DNA of 64,000 nt from Streptomyces roseochromogenus subsp. oscitans DS 12.976 (GTDB taxonomy: Bacteria > Actinomycetota > Actinomycetes > Streptomycetales > Streptomycetaceae). Below are positions 23,931 through 32,259 of the stretch, piece by piece; positions within the stretch are counted from its first letter, which is position 1, and each line of letters begins with the position of its first letter. Made by a program: the position numbers and the translations under genes. The notes beneath the pieces were generated by a model that saw only the letters and a program-made list of their open reading frames with translations, did no database searches and was not told where the DNA came from. Where the stretch lies: contig NZ_CM002285.1 of assembly GCF_000497445.1 (NCBI RefSeq), positions 2,240,091 through 2,304,090 of the forward strand, written 5' to 3'.

Positions 23931-24926
23931 ATGACAGCCACGACGACGCCGTACGCCGAGCTCAAGGCACCTACGACGGCCCGCAGACTGCTCACGGCGC
24001 CAACCACCGGCCCCCTGGTCGCCCTCCTGCTGGCCTGTGTCTACTTCTCCCTCTCCACCGACCAGTTCCTCACCGGCGGGAACTTCTCCCTGATCGTGCA
24101 GCAGGTGATGGTCGTCGGCACGCTCGCCATCGGCCAGACCCTGATCATCCTCACGGCCGGCATCGACCTGTCGTGCGGTGCCGTGATGGCGTTCGGCAGC
24201 ATCATGATGGCCAAGATGGCGGCCGAGGGCACCCTGTCCCCGCTCCTCGCGATCGCGCTGGGCCTGGCCGTCTGCGGCGGCTTCGGACTGCTCAACGGAC
24301 TGCTGGTGCAGAAGATCCCGCTGCCGCCGTTCATCGTCACCCTCGGCATGCTCAACGTCGCGTTCGCGCTGACGCACATCTACTCCAAGGAGCAGACGGT
24401 CACGAGCCTGCCCGGCCCGCTGACGGCTCTCGGGCAGACCTTCCCGCTCGGGCACACCGACATCACCTACGGCTCGCTGGTCACCATCGCTCTGTTCCTC
24501 CTGCTCGCGTACGCGCTGAGCAGCACCGGCTGGGGCCGGCACGTCTACGCACTGGGCAACAGCCAGGAGACGGCGCGGCTGAACGGCATCCGCACCTCCC
24601 GCCTGACCATCGGTATCTACACCGCGGCCGGCCTGCTGTACGGCGTCGCCGCCCTGCTGCTCATCTCCCGCACCGGCGTCGGCGACCCGCAGGCCGGGCA
24701 GACCGACAACCTCGACAGCATCACCGCCGTGGTCCTCGGCGGCACCAGCCTCTTCGGCGGACGCGGCTCGGTTCTCGGCACCTTCATCGGCGTCCTCATC
24801 GTCGGCGTGTTCCGCAACGGCCTGCAGCTGATGGGCGTCGCTTCCATCTACCAGACTCTGATCACCGGCGTCCTGGTGATCCTCGCGGTGACCGTCGACC
24901 AGATCTCCCGGAAGAAGGCACGATGA
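23931..24926 (+). CDS. Sugar ABC transporter permease (CUT2 type)
   Basis: A 331-residue integral membrane protein of the RbsC/FrcC/XylH family. It has about 8-10 hydrophobic helices and the family motif ILTAGIDLSCGAVMAFGSIM in the early part. LNGIRTSR precedes helix 7 and AVVLGGTSLFGGRGSVLGTF is near the C-terminus. It should form the channel, probably as a dimer, working with the binding protein upstream and the ATPase that overlaps its stop codon by ATGA. A single permease gene is normal for this transporter class. Confidence 0.9.
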   Translation: MTATTTPYAELKAPTTARRLLTAPTTGPLVALLLACVYFSLSTDQFLTGGNFSLIVQQVMVVGTLAIGQTLIILTAGIDLSCGAVMAFGSIMMAKMAAEGTLSPLLAIALGLAVCGGFGLLNGLLVQKIPLPPFIVTLGMLNVAFALTHIYSKEQTVTSLPGPLTALGQTFPLGHTDITYGSLVTIALFLLLAYALSSTGWGRHVYALGNSQETARLNGIRTSRLTIGIYTAAGLLYGVAALLLISRTGVGDPQAGQTDNLDSITAVVLGGTSLFGGRGSVLGTFIGVLIVGVFRNGLQLMGVASIYQTLITGVLVILAVTVDQISRKKAR

Positions 24927-25759
24927 CCGCCACCACTTCCCCCATCCCTGTCCTGCAGGCCCGCGGCCTGGTCAAGCGCTACGGCCATGTCACCGCCATC
25001 GACGGCGCCGACTTCGACCTGCTGCCCGGCGAGGTCCTCGCCGTCATCGGCGACAACGGAGCCGGCAAGACCAGCCTCATCAAGGCCCTCACCGGCGCCC
25101 TGGTTCCCGACGCCGGCGAGATACGCCTGAACGGCGAACCCATCACCTTCTCCGGCCCGCAGAGCGCCCGCGCCCACGGCATCGAGACGGTGTACCAGGA
25201 CCTCGCGGTGGCCGCCTGCATGGACATCGCCTCGAACATGTTCCTCGGCCGGGAGCTGCGCCGCCCCGGCGTCCTCGGCAGTGTCTTCCGCATGCTCGAC
25301 AAGAAGCGCATGCGTCAGGAGGCGGCCGAGCACATGGCCGACCTGAAGATCGGGCTGCGGTCGCTCACCCAGGCGGTCGAGACGCTCTCCGGTGGTCAAC
25401 GGCAGGCCGTGGCGGTGGCCCGTTCCGTCGCCTGGGCCCGCAGCGTCGTCGTCATGGACGAACCCACCGCCGCCCTCGGCGTCAAGGAGTCCGGCCAGGT
25501 CCTCGACCTCATCCGCCGCGTCCGCGACAAGGGCATGCCGGTCATCCTGATCAGCCACAACATGCCCCATGTCTTCGAGATCGCCGACCGCATCCACGTC
25601 CACCGGCTGGGCCGGCGCGCCGCTCTGATCAAGCCCTCCGACTACTCCATGGCGGAGGTCGTCGCCATCATGACTGGGGCGCTCACCCTCGATGAGGCCG
25701 GAGGTACTGTCGTAGCGGACTCCCGGGCGGCGAAGGCCGCAGGAGTCCAGGCCACCTGA
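24923..25759 (+). CDS. Sugar ABC transporter ATP-binding protein, single nucleotide-binding domain
   Basis: A 278-residue ABC ATPase. Walker A is GDNGAGKTS, the signature is LSGGQRQAVAVAR, Walker B is VVVMDEPTAALG, and the switch His is in ILISHNMPHV. CUT2 ATPases usually contain two fused domains of about 500 residues. This one has a single domain like FrcA of the fructose transporter FrcBCA, so a homodimer is expected. The ATG overlaps the permease stop. The extended C-terminus (EAGGTVVADSRAAKAAG) is unique-looking. With the adjacent fructokinase this favours fructose as substrate. Confidence 0.9.
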   Translation: MTATTSPIPVLQARGLVKRYGHVTAIDGADFDLLPGEVLAVIGDNGAGKTSLIKALTGALVPDAGEIRLNGEPITFSGPQSARAHGIETVYQDLAVAACMDIASNMFLGRELRRPGVLGSVFRMLDKKRMRQEAAEHMADLKIGLRSLTQAVETLSGGQRQAVAVARSVAWARSVVVMDEPTAALGVKESGQVLDLIRRVRDKGMPVILISHNMPHVFEIADRIHVHRLGRRAALIKPSDYSMAEVVAIMTGALTLDEAGGTVVADSRAAKAAGVQAT

Positions 25760-25836
25760 CCGCACGACCAGCTCTCGCATGTTCCGGCCGAGGCCGCGGC
25801 CGGAATCCGGGAGCACCCCAGGAGACGGTTTTCTCC

Positions 25837-26862
25837 ATGGCAGCGAGCCGCCGCCCAACCCTGGCCGATGTCGCCCGAGAAGTAGGGGTCAGTGCCAAGA
25901 CGGTCTCCCGTGTCCTCAACGAGGACGGGCCCGTCTCCGCGCAGACCAGGGAACAGGTTCTCACCGCCGTAGCCAGGCTCGGTTTCCAGCCGAACCTCAT
26001 GGCACGCAACATCCGCGTCGGCGGACCCGACACCACCATCGGACTGGTCGTCCCCGACCTCGGCAACCCCTTCTTCGGAGCCGTGGCCGGCGGCATAGAG
26101 GCCACCGTCCACGACCGCGGCCTGACCCTGCTCATGGGCTCGTCCGGCGAAGACCCGGGCCGCGAACGCGACTTGACGTCCAAGTTCCTCGCCCGCCGCG
26201 TCAGCATCCTGATGGTCGTGCCGTCCGTCGGCGCCGACCACTCCCACCTGAAGCCCCATCGCGCCGCCGGGCTGCCCGTGGTCTTCATCGACCGTCCGGC
26301 CGTCGGCCTGTCCGCGGACAGCGTCGTCAGCTCCAACCGGGCGGGCGCCCACGACGGAGTCGCCCATCTCATCACCCACGGCCACCGGCGTATCGGCTTC
26401 ATCGGCGACCTGCCCGTGAAGCTGTACACCCGGCGCGAACGCCTCGCCGGATACCGCTCGGCCCTGGAGGAAGCCGGTCTGCCCTACGACCGCTCCCTGG
26501 TCACCAGCGCCCACGACCAGCAGGGGGCCGCCGCAGCCACCGCCCAGCTGCTCGGCCTGGAGGATCCCCCGACGGCCTTGTTCGCCGGCAACAACATGGT
26601 GGCGCTGGGCATGGTCGCCGAACTCTCCCGCGCCAAACGGAAGGACGTCGCCTTCGTCGCCTTCGACGACGTGGCGCTCGCCGAGGCACTCGAACCGGCC
26701 CTGACCGTCGTCGCCCAGGACCCCGAGGAAATCGGCAGGACGGCCGCGGCTACCGCCTTGTCCCGCCTCGACGGCGACCGCTCCCGCGCCCGCACCGTCA
26801 CCGTCCCCACCCGCCTGATCGTCCGCGGCTCGGGCGAGCGGCCGGCACCCGCGGTGCCGTAA
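25837..26862 (+). CDS. LacI-family transcriptional regulator (fructan locus, second copy)
   Basis: A 341-residue LacI-type repressor. Its helix-turn-helix reads TLADVAREVGVSAKTVSRVL and the hinge FQPNLMARNI. The sugar-binding domain contains TIGLVVPDLGNPFFGAVAGG and VAFVAFDDVALAEAL. It follows the transporter ATPase gene after 77 bases, on the same strand, and may be co-transcribed. By position it is the best candidate for the repressor of the TGTCATCGWTGACA operators in front of the levanase, kinase and transporter genes, while the other LacI gene sits beside the TGGA..TTCCA operators. The pairing is inferred from location only. Confidence 0.88.
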   Translation: MAASRRPTLADVAREVGVSAKTVSRVLNEDGPVSAQTREQVLTAVARLGFQPNLMARNIRVGGPDTTIGLVVPDLGNPFFGAVAGGIEATVHDRGLTLLMGSSGEDPGRERDLTSKFLARRVSILMVVPSVGADHSHLKPHRAAGLPVVFIDRPAVGLSADSVVSSNRAGAHDGVAHLITHGHRRIGFIGDLPVKLYTRRERLAGYRSALEEAGLPYDRSLVTSAHDQQGAAAATAQLLGLEDPPTALFAGNNMVALGMVAELSRAKRKDVAFVAFDDVALAEALEPALTVVAQDPEEIGRTAAATALSRLDGDRSRARTVTVPTRLIVRGSGERPAPAVP

Positions 26863-27445
26863 GAACATGACGCAATGTCAAAGTCGCACAGGTCCATGGG
26901 GCGACCGGTAGGTGCGCGTCCTGGGACTTCGCCGGCACCACGCCGTCCAACGCTGTCTCCCCACCGCGCCAGGCTCGCGGCGACCGCTGGGAGCAGGGCC
27001 GGGATGTCGGCTTCCGACGGCAGGCGATCCCCCTCAAGGCTGGGAGCGGACAGCAGCCTGCTCGACCATGCCAACGGCCATCTTGTTCTCCTCGTCGTGT
27101 GAAGAAATGGCCGCCGCCTGCCGCACCCGAGGACCGGCCCATGGCCAAGATCCGGCCCATACGCGGACCGGTCATCTGCTGCGGCCCACGAGCCCAAGCA
27201 CACGGTCCGCCCCGGCAATCGCAGCCACGCCCCCGCAAGAGCCCACCACCAGCCGCCGCTACGACCGTACTTCTCCGGCCTCGAAAACATGTCAAAGAAA
27301 CCCGCAGGTCAGAGGTGCGCGGCACGCAAAACGGGCTCAAGGTCAATGTGCATTACGGGCACTATGGGCGCTACGTGCGAGCTTTCGACGCACCCGCGAG
27401 ACCGTCGAGGGGCGTCGAGTCCCCGACCCTGGCGAAAATCTCGCC
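26863..27445. other. Non-coding or degenerate stretch with an inverted copy of the iteron repeat (copy C)
   Basis: I see no gene in these roughly 580 bases. Segment 27345-27390, read on the minus strand, matches the repeat at 30737-30782 in about 34 of 46 positions, including TGCATTA and GGGCG blocks and a GACGC end. The rest looks like degenerated coding DNA of unclear origin. Confidence 0.4.
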
Positions 27446-27468
27446 GTATGGCATTTGAAATGCCATAC
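27446..27468. promoter_or_regulatory. Perfect palindromic operator of the toxin-antitoxin pair
   Basis: The arms GTATGGCATTT and AAATGCCATAC are perfect inverted copies around a single central G. It ends 7 bases before the antitoxin ATG. Ribbon-helix-helix antitoxins bind such palindromes in their own promoters, so this is most likely the autoregulatory site. Confidence 0.75.
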
Positions 27469-27475
27469 TCGTGTC

Positions 27476-27766
27476 ATGGCTGACAACGACACGGACTTCC
27501 CGCCCGGCGGCGGCCCCACCAGCGGCATCTCCGTCTCCCTCTCGGCCGGCACTCTGCAAGCGATCCGTGAGCGGGTGGGCAAGCGGGGTGTGTCCGCGTA
27601 CCTGGAGAAGGCCGCGCAACGGCAGATCGAGCGCGACAACCTGGACGAGCTGATCGCCGACTTCGACAAGGCTCACGGCCCCGCCGACCCCGATGCGGTA
27701 GCGGCCAAGCGGGCCATGCTCACCGGCGGCACCTCCTCCGACTCTGGGGCCGGGGCGGCCGCGTGA
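27476..27766 (+). CDS. Antitoxin of a type II toxin-antitoxin pair (ribbon-helix-helix type)
   Basis: A 96-residue acidic protein. Its middle part, ISVSLSAGTLQAIRERVGKR followed by GVSAYLEKAAQRQIERDNLD, matches the ribbon-helix-helix fold (beta strand, helix, turn, helix) of VapB/CopG-type antitoxins. The C-terminus is flexible and would neutralise the toxin. A perfect palindrome lies directly upstream for autoregulation. The stop overlaps the GTG of the PIN gene by 4 bases, so the pair is translationally coupled. The N-terminal DNDTDFPPGGGPTSG stretch is disordered. Confidence 0.82.
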   Translation: MADNDTDFPPGGGPTSGISVSLSAGTLQAIRERVGKRGVSAYLEKAAQRQIERDNLDELIADFDKAHGPADPDAVAAKRAMLTGGTSSDSGAGAAA

Positions 27767-28161
27767 GCGGCGCCCTCATCCTCGATAGCGAGGGCCTCGC
27801 CAAGGCTGTGCAACGCGACCGGGAGGTCCACGAGTGGCTTACCGCCGCCCGTGACGCGGACCTTCCGGTGATCACCTCGGCTGCGGTGCTCGTCGAGGTG
27901 GTCCACCCGCAGATCAACGACGCCGCGCTGAAGTGGACGCTGTCCCGACTGCGGGTCGAACCAGTCACCCAGGCTCTCGCCCGGTCCGCCGCCACACTGC
28001 TGCGCGCGGCCGGGCTGCACGGCCACAAGTACGCCATCGACGCCATGCTCTGCGCCACAGCCCTCGCTCACCCTGGCCGCGTCACGATCTTGACCTCGGA
28101 CGTCGAGGACATCGCCATGCTCACCACCGACCATGCCCGGATCGCCACCGAGAAGGTCTGA
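27763..28161 (+). CDS. PIN-domain toxin (VapC-like ribonuclease)
   Basis: A 132-residue PIN domain. Acidic residues expected for Mg2+-dependent RNA cleavage are visible: Asp8 in LILDSEGLA, Glu47-type in VLVEVVHPQ, Asp in YAIDAMLCATAL and Asp in TILTSDVEDI. The GTG start overlaps the antitoxin stop (GTGA). VapC toxins cut tRNA or rRNA and arrest translation until bound by the antitoxin. It lies among gene debris and an insertion sequence remnant, typical for mobile toxin-antitoxin modules. Confidence 0.84.
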   Translation: MSGALILDSEGLAKAVQRDREVHEWLTAARDADLPVITSAAVLVEVVHPQINDAALKWTLSRLRVEPVTQALARSAATLLRAAGLHGHKYAIDAMLCATALAHPGRVTILTSDVEDIAMLTTDHARIATEKV

Positions 28162-28283
28162 CGCCGTCTGGGCATGTGGGATTCCCGCATCCGAATCTGG
28201 AGCGGTGGACCGCACCGCCGACTGTGCAGCGCCTTTTCGCCGACTTTCGCTCGGCCACCCCGTCTCTCAGCGCCGGCGCCCGG

Positions 28284-28389
28284 GCCCGAGCTGTACGAGG
28301 CCGTACTGGCCGTCCGCCGCGCGGAGGCGGAGCTGTTCGCGATGTTCACCGACGCGGACGTCATCGGAGCCGTCCGCTGGCGGTATTGA
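28284..28389 (+). pseudogene. Short C-terminal gene fragment of unclear origin
   Basis: About 34 codons ending AVLAVRRAEAELFAMFTDAD, VIGAVRWRY and a stop read like a genuine protein tail, vaguely like the end of glutamine-synthetase-type enzymes. No upstream part is visible. It converges with the next gene 4 bases away. Identity is uncertain. Confidence 0.25.
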
Positions 28390-28393
28390 CTGG

Positions 28394-29155
28394 CTACTCC
28401 TCGGGCTCCCAGGCGATCAGCTGCTCGAACACCTGCTGGTCGCCCTCGATCTTCAGGTCGCTCAGCGTGAGGCGGCCCCAGACGAAGAGGAGCAGCTGCT
28501 CGGCCGTGCCCGTGGCCGAAGCGGAGGCGGGCGCGGCGCCGTCCGTGAGGGGTGCGGGCCAGGCGCCGGTGCCGTCCAGCGCGAGGAGCCAGGAGCGGCC
28601 CTCGGTGGCGTGGTAGTGGATGGTGGCGGCCTCGTGCGGCCAGGCCGCCGGGGTGGAGTTGCAGGTGTCGAGAAACTCGGCCACGCCGTCGATCGCGACG
28701 TCCGCCGGCATCGGCTGCACGGCGCCTGCGGCGAGCTGGGCGTCGTAGGTGTGCACCAGCACCTCGTGCACCCGGCGCCGGGCAACGCCCCAGGCATTCG
28801 CCGGCGACACGCCGGCGCCCCACCACGCCCAGCACTCGCGCTCCGGGCCAGCCTCGCGCAGCGCACTCAGCAGCAGCTCGTTCGACTCGGCGTACCAGGC
28901 CAGGAGCGCCTCGAGCTCGCGCGGCACCTCTGCGGCATCCTTGGCCGGCGGAGCCTCGGCCGGGCCCGCGCCGACGATCGCGGCCCACCAGCGCTGGCCC
29001 GTACCCAGGTGCTGCACCAGATCGAACAACGTCCACTCGAGGCAGGACGGGACCGGCGCGTCAAGGCTGGGCGCGGCGGCAACCGCACTCCGGAACGCGG
29101 CCGACCGCTCGTCGATCAGTTGCAGCAGGGCGGAATACTCAAGACTCTCTGTCAC
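28394..29155 (-). CDS. Maleylpyruvate isomerase/DinB-type mycothiol-dependent enzyme family protein
   Basis: A 253-residue protein of the actinobacterial TIGR03083-type family. The N-terminal four-helix DinB-like domain contains CLEWTLFDLVQHLGTGQRWW and a later RRRVHEVLVHTYDAQLA. The His residues in VQHLG and VHEVLVH are the expected metal ligands. The C-terminal alpha/beta domain, about residue 165 onward, has the sterol-carrier-like HYHATEGRSWLL pattern. Relatives use mycothiol as cofactor, but most, including this one, have no assigned reaction. The gene stands alone between debris on both sides. Confidence 0.75.
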   Translation of the reverse strand: MTESLEYSALLQLIDERSAAFRSAVAAAPSLDAPVPSCLEWTLFDLVQHLGTGQRWWAAIVGAGPAEAPPAKDAAEVPRELEALLAWYAESNELLLSALREAGPERECWAWWGAGVSPANAWGVARRRVHEVLVHTYDAQLAAGAVQPMPADVAIDGVAEFLDTCNSTPAAWPHEAATIHYHATEGRSWLLALDGTGAWPAPLTDGAAPASASATGTAEQLLLFVWGRLTLSDLKIEGDQQVFEQLIAWEPEE

Positions 29156-29256
29156 ATCGCCTACCTATCACCCCAGTTCAGCCGACCGCACCCTATTTTC
29201 CAGGCCGTCAGCTGCGGGAGTTAGAGCACCTGATAGAAAGCCTGGTCGTAGCCATA

Positions 29257-29301
29257 TCCCCTTCCTGGATGGCTCGTTGAACGAGTCATCCAGGAAGGGG
29301 A
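29257..29301. repeat. 45-base near-perfect palindrome in front of the transposase
   Basis: The arms TCCCCTTCCTGGATG and CATCCAGGAAGGGGA are perfect. The inner parts CTCGTT and AACGAG also pair, around a central G, with a single G/T mismatch in 22 pairs. It lies 15 bases before the transposase ATG. It could be a protective hairpin stopping read-through into the transposase gene, or two inverted ends brought together. Confidence 0.7.
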
Positions 29302-30110
29302 ACGGTCCTCCGTGGATGGTGCCGGATGACCTGTGGGGGCGGATCGAGCCGTTGCTGCCGGTCAGGCAGCGGCGTCCGCGCCATCCCGGCCGGCTGCCAC
29401 TGGACGACCGTGGTTGCCTGCAGGGCATCCTGTTCGTGCTGCACACCGGGTTCCAGTGGGAGTGGCTGCCGCAGGAGCTCGGCTTCGGGTCCGGGATGAC
29501 GTGCTGGCGCCGGCTGCGGGACCGGCACGAGGCCGGGGTGTGGGACCGGCTGCACCAGGTGCTGCTGACCGAGCTGCACCGTGCCGGGAAGCTGGACTGG
29601 TCCCGGGCGGTGATCGACGGCTCCCACCACCAGGCCCGTCGGGGCGGCCCCAAACCGGGCCGAGCCCGGTCGACCGTGCCCGGCCCTGCTCGAAGCACCA
29701 CGTCATCACCGACGCAGGCGGCACCCGGCTCGCCATCACCCTGACCGGTGGCAACCGCCACGACATCACCCAGCTGCTGCCCCTGCTCGACGCGATCCCG
29801 CGGATCCGCGGAGTGACCGATCGCCCCCGTCACTGGCCGCGGCAGTTGTTCGCCGACCGGGGCTACCGGGGCTACGACTTCGACAAGTACCGTCGGCTCC
29901 TGTGGAAGCGCGGCATCAAGCCGGTCATCGCCCGACGCGGAGTTCCGCACGGCTCCGGCCCGGGCTCGGTCCGCTGGGTAGTCGAGCGGACGAACGCATG
30001 GATCCACGGCTTCCGACGGCTACGGATCCGCTGGGAGATCCGCGACGACATCCACGAGGCGTTTCCTGAAGCTCGCCTGTTGTGTGATCACCTACAGGCG
30101 AGTCGCAAAC
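29302..30110 (+). mobile_element. Broken IS5-family (IS427-like) insertion sequence transposase
   Basis: The first frame starts at ATG 29316 (MVPDDLWGRIEPLLP) and contains GFQWEWLPQELGFGSGMTCW and VIDGSHHQARRGGPKPG. It ends at 29744. The catalytic second frame takes over near 29690 with RARPCSKHHVITDAGG, TGGNRHD, FADRGY and VVERTNAWIHGFRRLRIRWE. A shift between two frames is normal in this family. A second shift is not: an extra C near 30064 throws the C-terminal LKLACCVITYRRV out of frame. The right end and terminal repeat are missing, because the sequence passes directly into an unrelated gene fragment. The element is therefore dead unless complemented. Confidence 0.82.
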
Positions 30111-30757
30111 CCCACGCTGTCGTGGCCGCCCTCGAAAAGCAGCCGCAGCCCATGGGCCTGACCAAATCCATCCAAGGCCGAGCTCTGCGCATCATCCAGG
30201 CCCTCATCACCGCCACCGAAGCGCAGGGCCATAAGGCAGCGCTCGGAACCGCACAAGGCGCTCCCCCACTCCGTCGGCGCCGCAAGGCACCACCGCACTT
30301 CTCCATCACCACCCAAGGCGAAAGCGTCGGATTCCTCGTCCTTCAAGAACAGGACCGCAACGAACACGTCCCCACCGACAAGGAACTCGCCGACGCCAAG
30401 AAGTACTCATGGATGCGCATCGCCCGCTTCGACTACACGCCCTCAAACCGCCTGCGTTTCATGCTCCATGGCGGCAACCCGCACCGCGCCAGCGAATGGG
30501 CCGACCTCCCCGACCGACCATCGGAAGACCAACTCGCCGAAATCGCACAGGAAGTCGGCCTTCGTAGCGAAGCCGCCGAACGCAAACGCCGCGCAGACCA
30601 ACAAGCCCGCGAGGAGCAGCAGCGGCGCTGGGAAGCCGCCATGCACGAAGCCCGCACCGCATACGCCCACGCCTATCGCGCCAAACACCTCGAAAAACAG
30701 AATGTGCGTCAAACGTGCGTCACATGCGTCGAATATGCGTCAAGATATCGCCCGTAA
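30111..30757 (+). pseudogene. C-terminal part of an actinobacterial protein family of unknown function, fused to the transposase remnant
   Basis: About 215 codons in the frame continuing from the transposase read KPHAVVAALEKQPQPM, then GRALRIIQALITATEAQGH, FSITTQGESVGFLVLQEQDR and RFDYTPSNRLRFMLHGGNPH, then a charged coiled-coil rich in Arg/Glu/Ala. Such proteins are common in Streptomyces and have no assigned function. The N-terminal half is missing. A short piece of the same family is at 14841. The gene's 3' end overlaps the GCGTC iteron repeat, so the last residues may not be original. Confidence 0.6.
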
Positions 30758-30782
30758 CGCCCACACCGCACATAATGCACAC
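30705..30782 (+). repeat. Dispersed repeat with TGCGTC iterons, copy B
   Basis: Four TGCGTC hexamers start at 30705, 30716, 30725 and 30736 (spacing 11, 9, 11), so they lie on nearly the same face of the helix. They are followed by a block with CCCACACCGCACATAATGCA. The block is shared with copy A at 1767-1812 and, inverted, with copy C near 27345. Confidence 0.6.
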
Positions 30783-30798
30783 TCGACGTAACAGCAGG

Positions 30799-32127
30799 TC
30801 AGCGGCCCTTTTCGGCAGGCTCAAGGATCGCGACGCACTCCACGTGATGCGTCATCGGAAACAGATCGAACGCCCGCAGCGTCCGCACCCGATAGCCGCC
30901 CTCCTTGAAGTACCCCAAGTCCCTGGCCAGCGCAGCGGGATCGCAGGCGACGTAGGCGATGCGGCGGGCGGCCAGGGAGGTGAGGTGGTTGACCGTCTGG
31001 CGGCCGGCGCCGGCGCGGGGTGGGTCCAGGACGATCAGGTCGACCTCGGTGATGCCCGTGCGCGGCAGGACCGACTCGACCTTGCCCTGTTCGATGCGGA
31101 CCCGGGGGAACTCGGCGAGGTTGTGCCGGGCGTCCTCGACCGCCCGCTTGCCGGACTCGATGCCGAGGACGGCGCCCTTCTCGCCGAGGCGGTCGGCGAG
31201 GGCGCCGGCGAAGAGGCCGACTCCGCAGTAGAGGTCCAGGGCCATCTCGCCCTTGCGCGGCAGGAGGCCTTGCATGACCGCCGTCACCAGCGTGTCCGCC
31301 GCCTTCGGGTGGACCTGCCAGAAGCCGCCGCCTCCGACGCGGTGGGTGCGGCCGTCCGCGCGTTCCCGGACGAACGGGCGGCCGTGGACGCGGTGCACGC
31401 CGCCGGACTTCTCGTCGACCCGCAGGACCGAGACCGGCTTGTCCAGTTCGACCAGGGGGAGGCGGGCGCCTGGGCGCGGGGTCAGGATGACCTGGCGGTC
31501 CTGCGAACCCGTCGCCGCGATCGCCTCGACCGACTCCATACCGGTCCAGTCCCGCCGCTCGATGCCCAGCTCGGTGACGCCGGAAGCCGCGATCATGCAG
31601 TGGTCGATGCGCTCGATCTCGTGCGAGCGGTGCCGGCGCAGGCCCGCGTGGCCTTCCGCGTCGACGGCGTACTGGACACGGGTGCGCCACTGCGGGACCT
31701 GGCCCGCGGGCAGCTTGTCACCCTCGGCCGGCATCACCGTGCCGTCCCAGCCGGCCTCCTCGGGCGTGAGACCCGCGAGCCGCTTGAGCTGCTCGGCGAT
31801 CACCTCGCCCTTCAGTCGGCGCTGGGCGCCCGGCTTGGCGTGCTGCCAGTCGCAGCCGCCGCAGCGGCCGGGGCCGGCGAAGGGGCAGGGGGCCTCGATG
31901 CGGTCCTTGGAGGCCTCCAGGATCCGCACGGCGTCCGCGCGCAGGAAGCGGGCGCCCTCCTCACCCTCGGTCACCTTCGCCACCACCCGCTCGCCCGGCA
32001 GCGCGTGCCGGACGAACAGCACCTGGCCCTCGGCGGTACGGGCGATGCAGTGGCCGCCGTGGGCGACGGGGCCGATCTCGACCTCGTACTCCTCGCCCAC
32101 CAGAGACTTCGTCGGTTCTGCCTGCAT
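30799..32127 (-). CDS. TRAM-domain class I RNA methyltransferase (TrmA/RumA family)
   Basis: A 442-residue SAM-dependent 5-methyluridine-type RNA methyltransferase. An N-terminal TRAM domain (EVEIGPVAHGGHCIARTAEG) is followed by an iron-sulfur Cys pattern, CPFAGPGRCGGC. A SAM-binding motif DLYCGVGLFAG follows near residue 290, then LDPPRAG and the catalytic-Cys loop YVACDPAALARDL. I chose ATG 32127 because GGAG precedes it and the TRAM domain starts right after. It corresponds to the position of Rv2689c in the conserved actinobacterial block. Exact RNA target is not shown. Confidence 0.88.
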   Translation of the reverse strand: MQAEPTKSLVGEEYEVEIGPVAHGGHCIARTAEGQVLFVRHALPGERVVAKVTEGEEGARFLRADAVRILEASKDRIEAPCPFAGPGRCGGCDWQHAKPGAQRRLKGEVIAEQLKRLAGLTPEEAGWDGTVMPAEGDKLPAGQVPQWRTRVQYAVDAEGHAGLRRHRSHEIERIDHCMIAASGVTELGIERRDWTGMESVEAIAATGSQDRQVILTPRPGARLPLVELDKPVSVLRVDEKSGGVHRVHGRPFVRERADGRTHRVGGGGFWQVHPKAADTLVTAVMQGLLPRKGEMALDLYCGVGLFAGALADRLGEKGAVLGIESGKRAVEDARHNLAEFPRVRIEQGKVESVLPRTGITEVDLIVLDPPRAGAGRQTVNHLTSLAARRIAYVACDPAALARDLGYFKEGGYRVRTLRAFDLFPMTHHVECVAILEPAEKGR

Positions 32128-32259
32128 GGCGGGGTGACTCCAGATCCAGAAAGGGAAACGGCCGCAAACCGGCGGGCCGGACAACAGCCCACCAGTCTAC
32201 GGCCTCGCCGCCCCGCCTCGGTCCCCGGCCGCCGACGGGTCGGTCCTTCGCCGGCGACC

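Noticed and set aside
28174..28389. Intact 71-residue gene
   Set aside because: Only the last about 34 residues look protein-like. The N-terminal part is low complexity, so it is listed as a fragment.
29316..29744. Frame change between the two transposase halves as evidence of decay
   Set aside because: A programmed frameshift between two frames is normal in this IS5 subgroup. Only the second shift near 30064 and the missing right end indicate decay.
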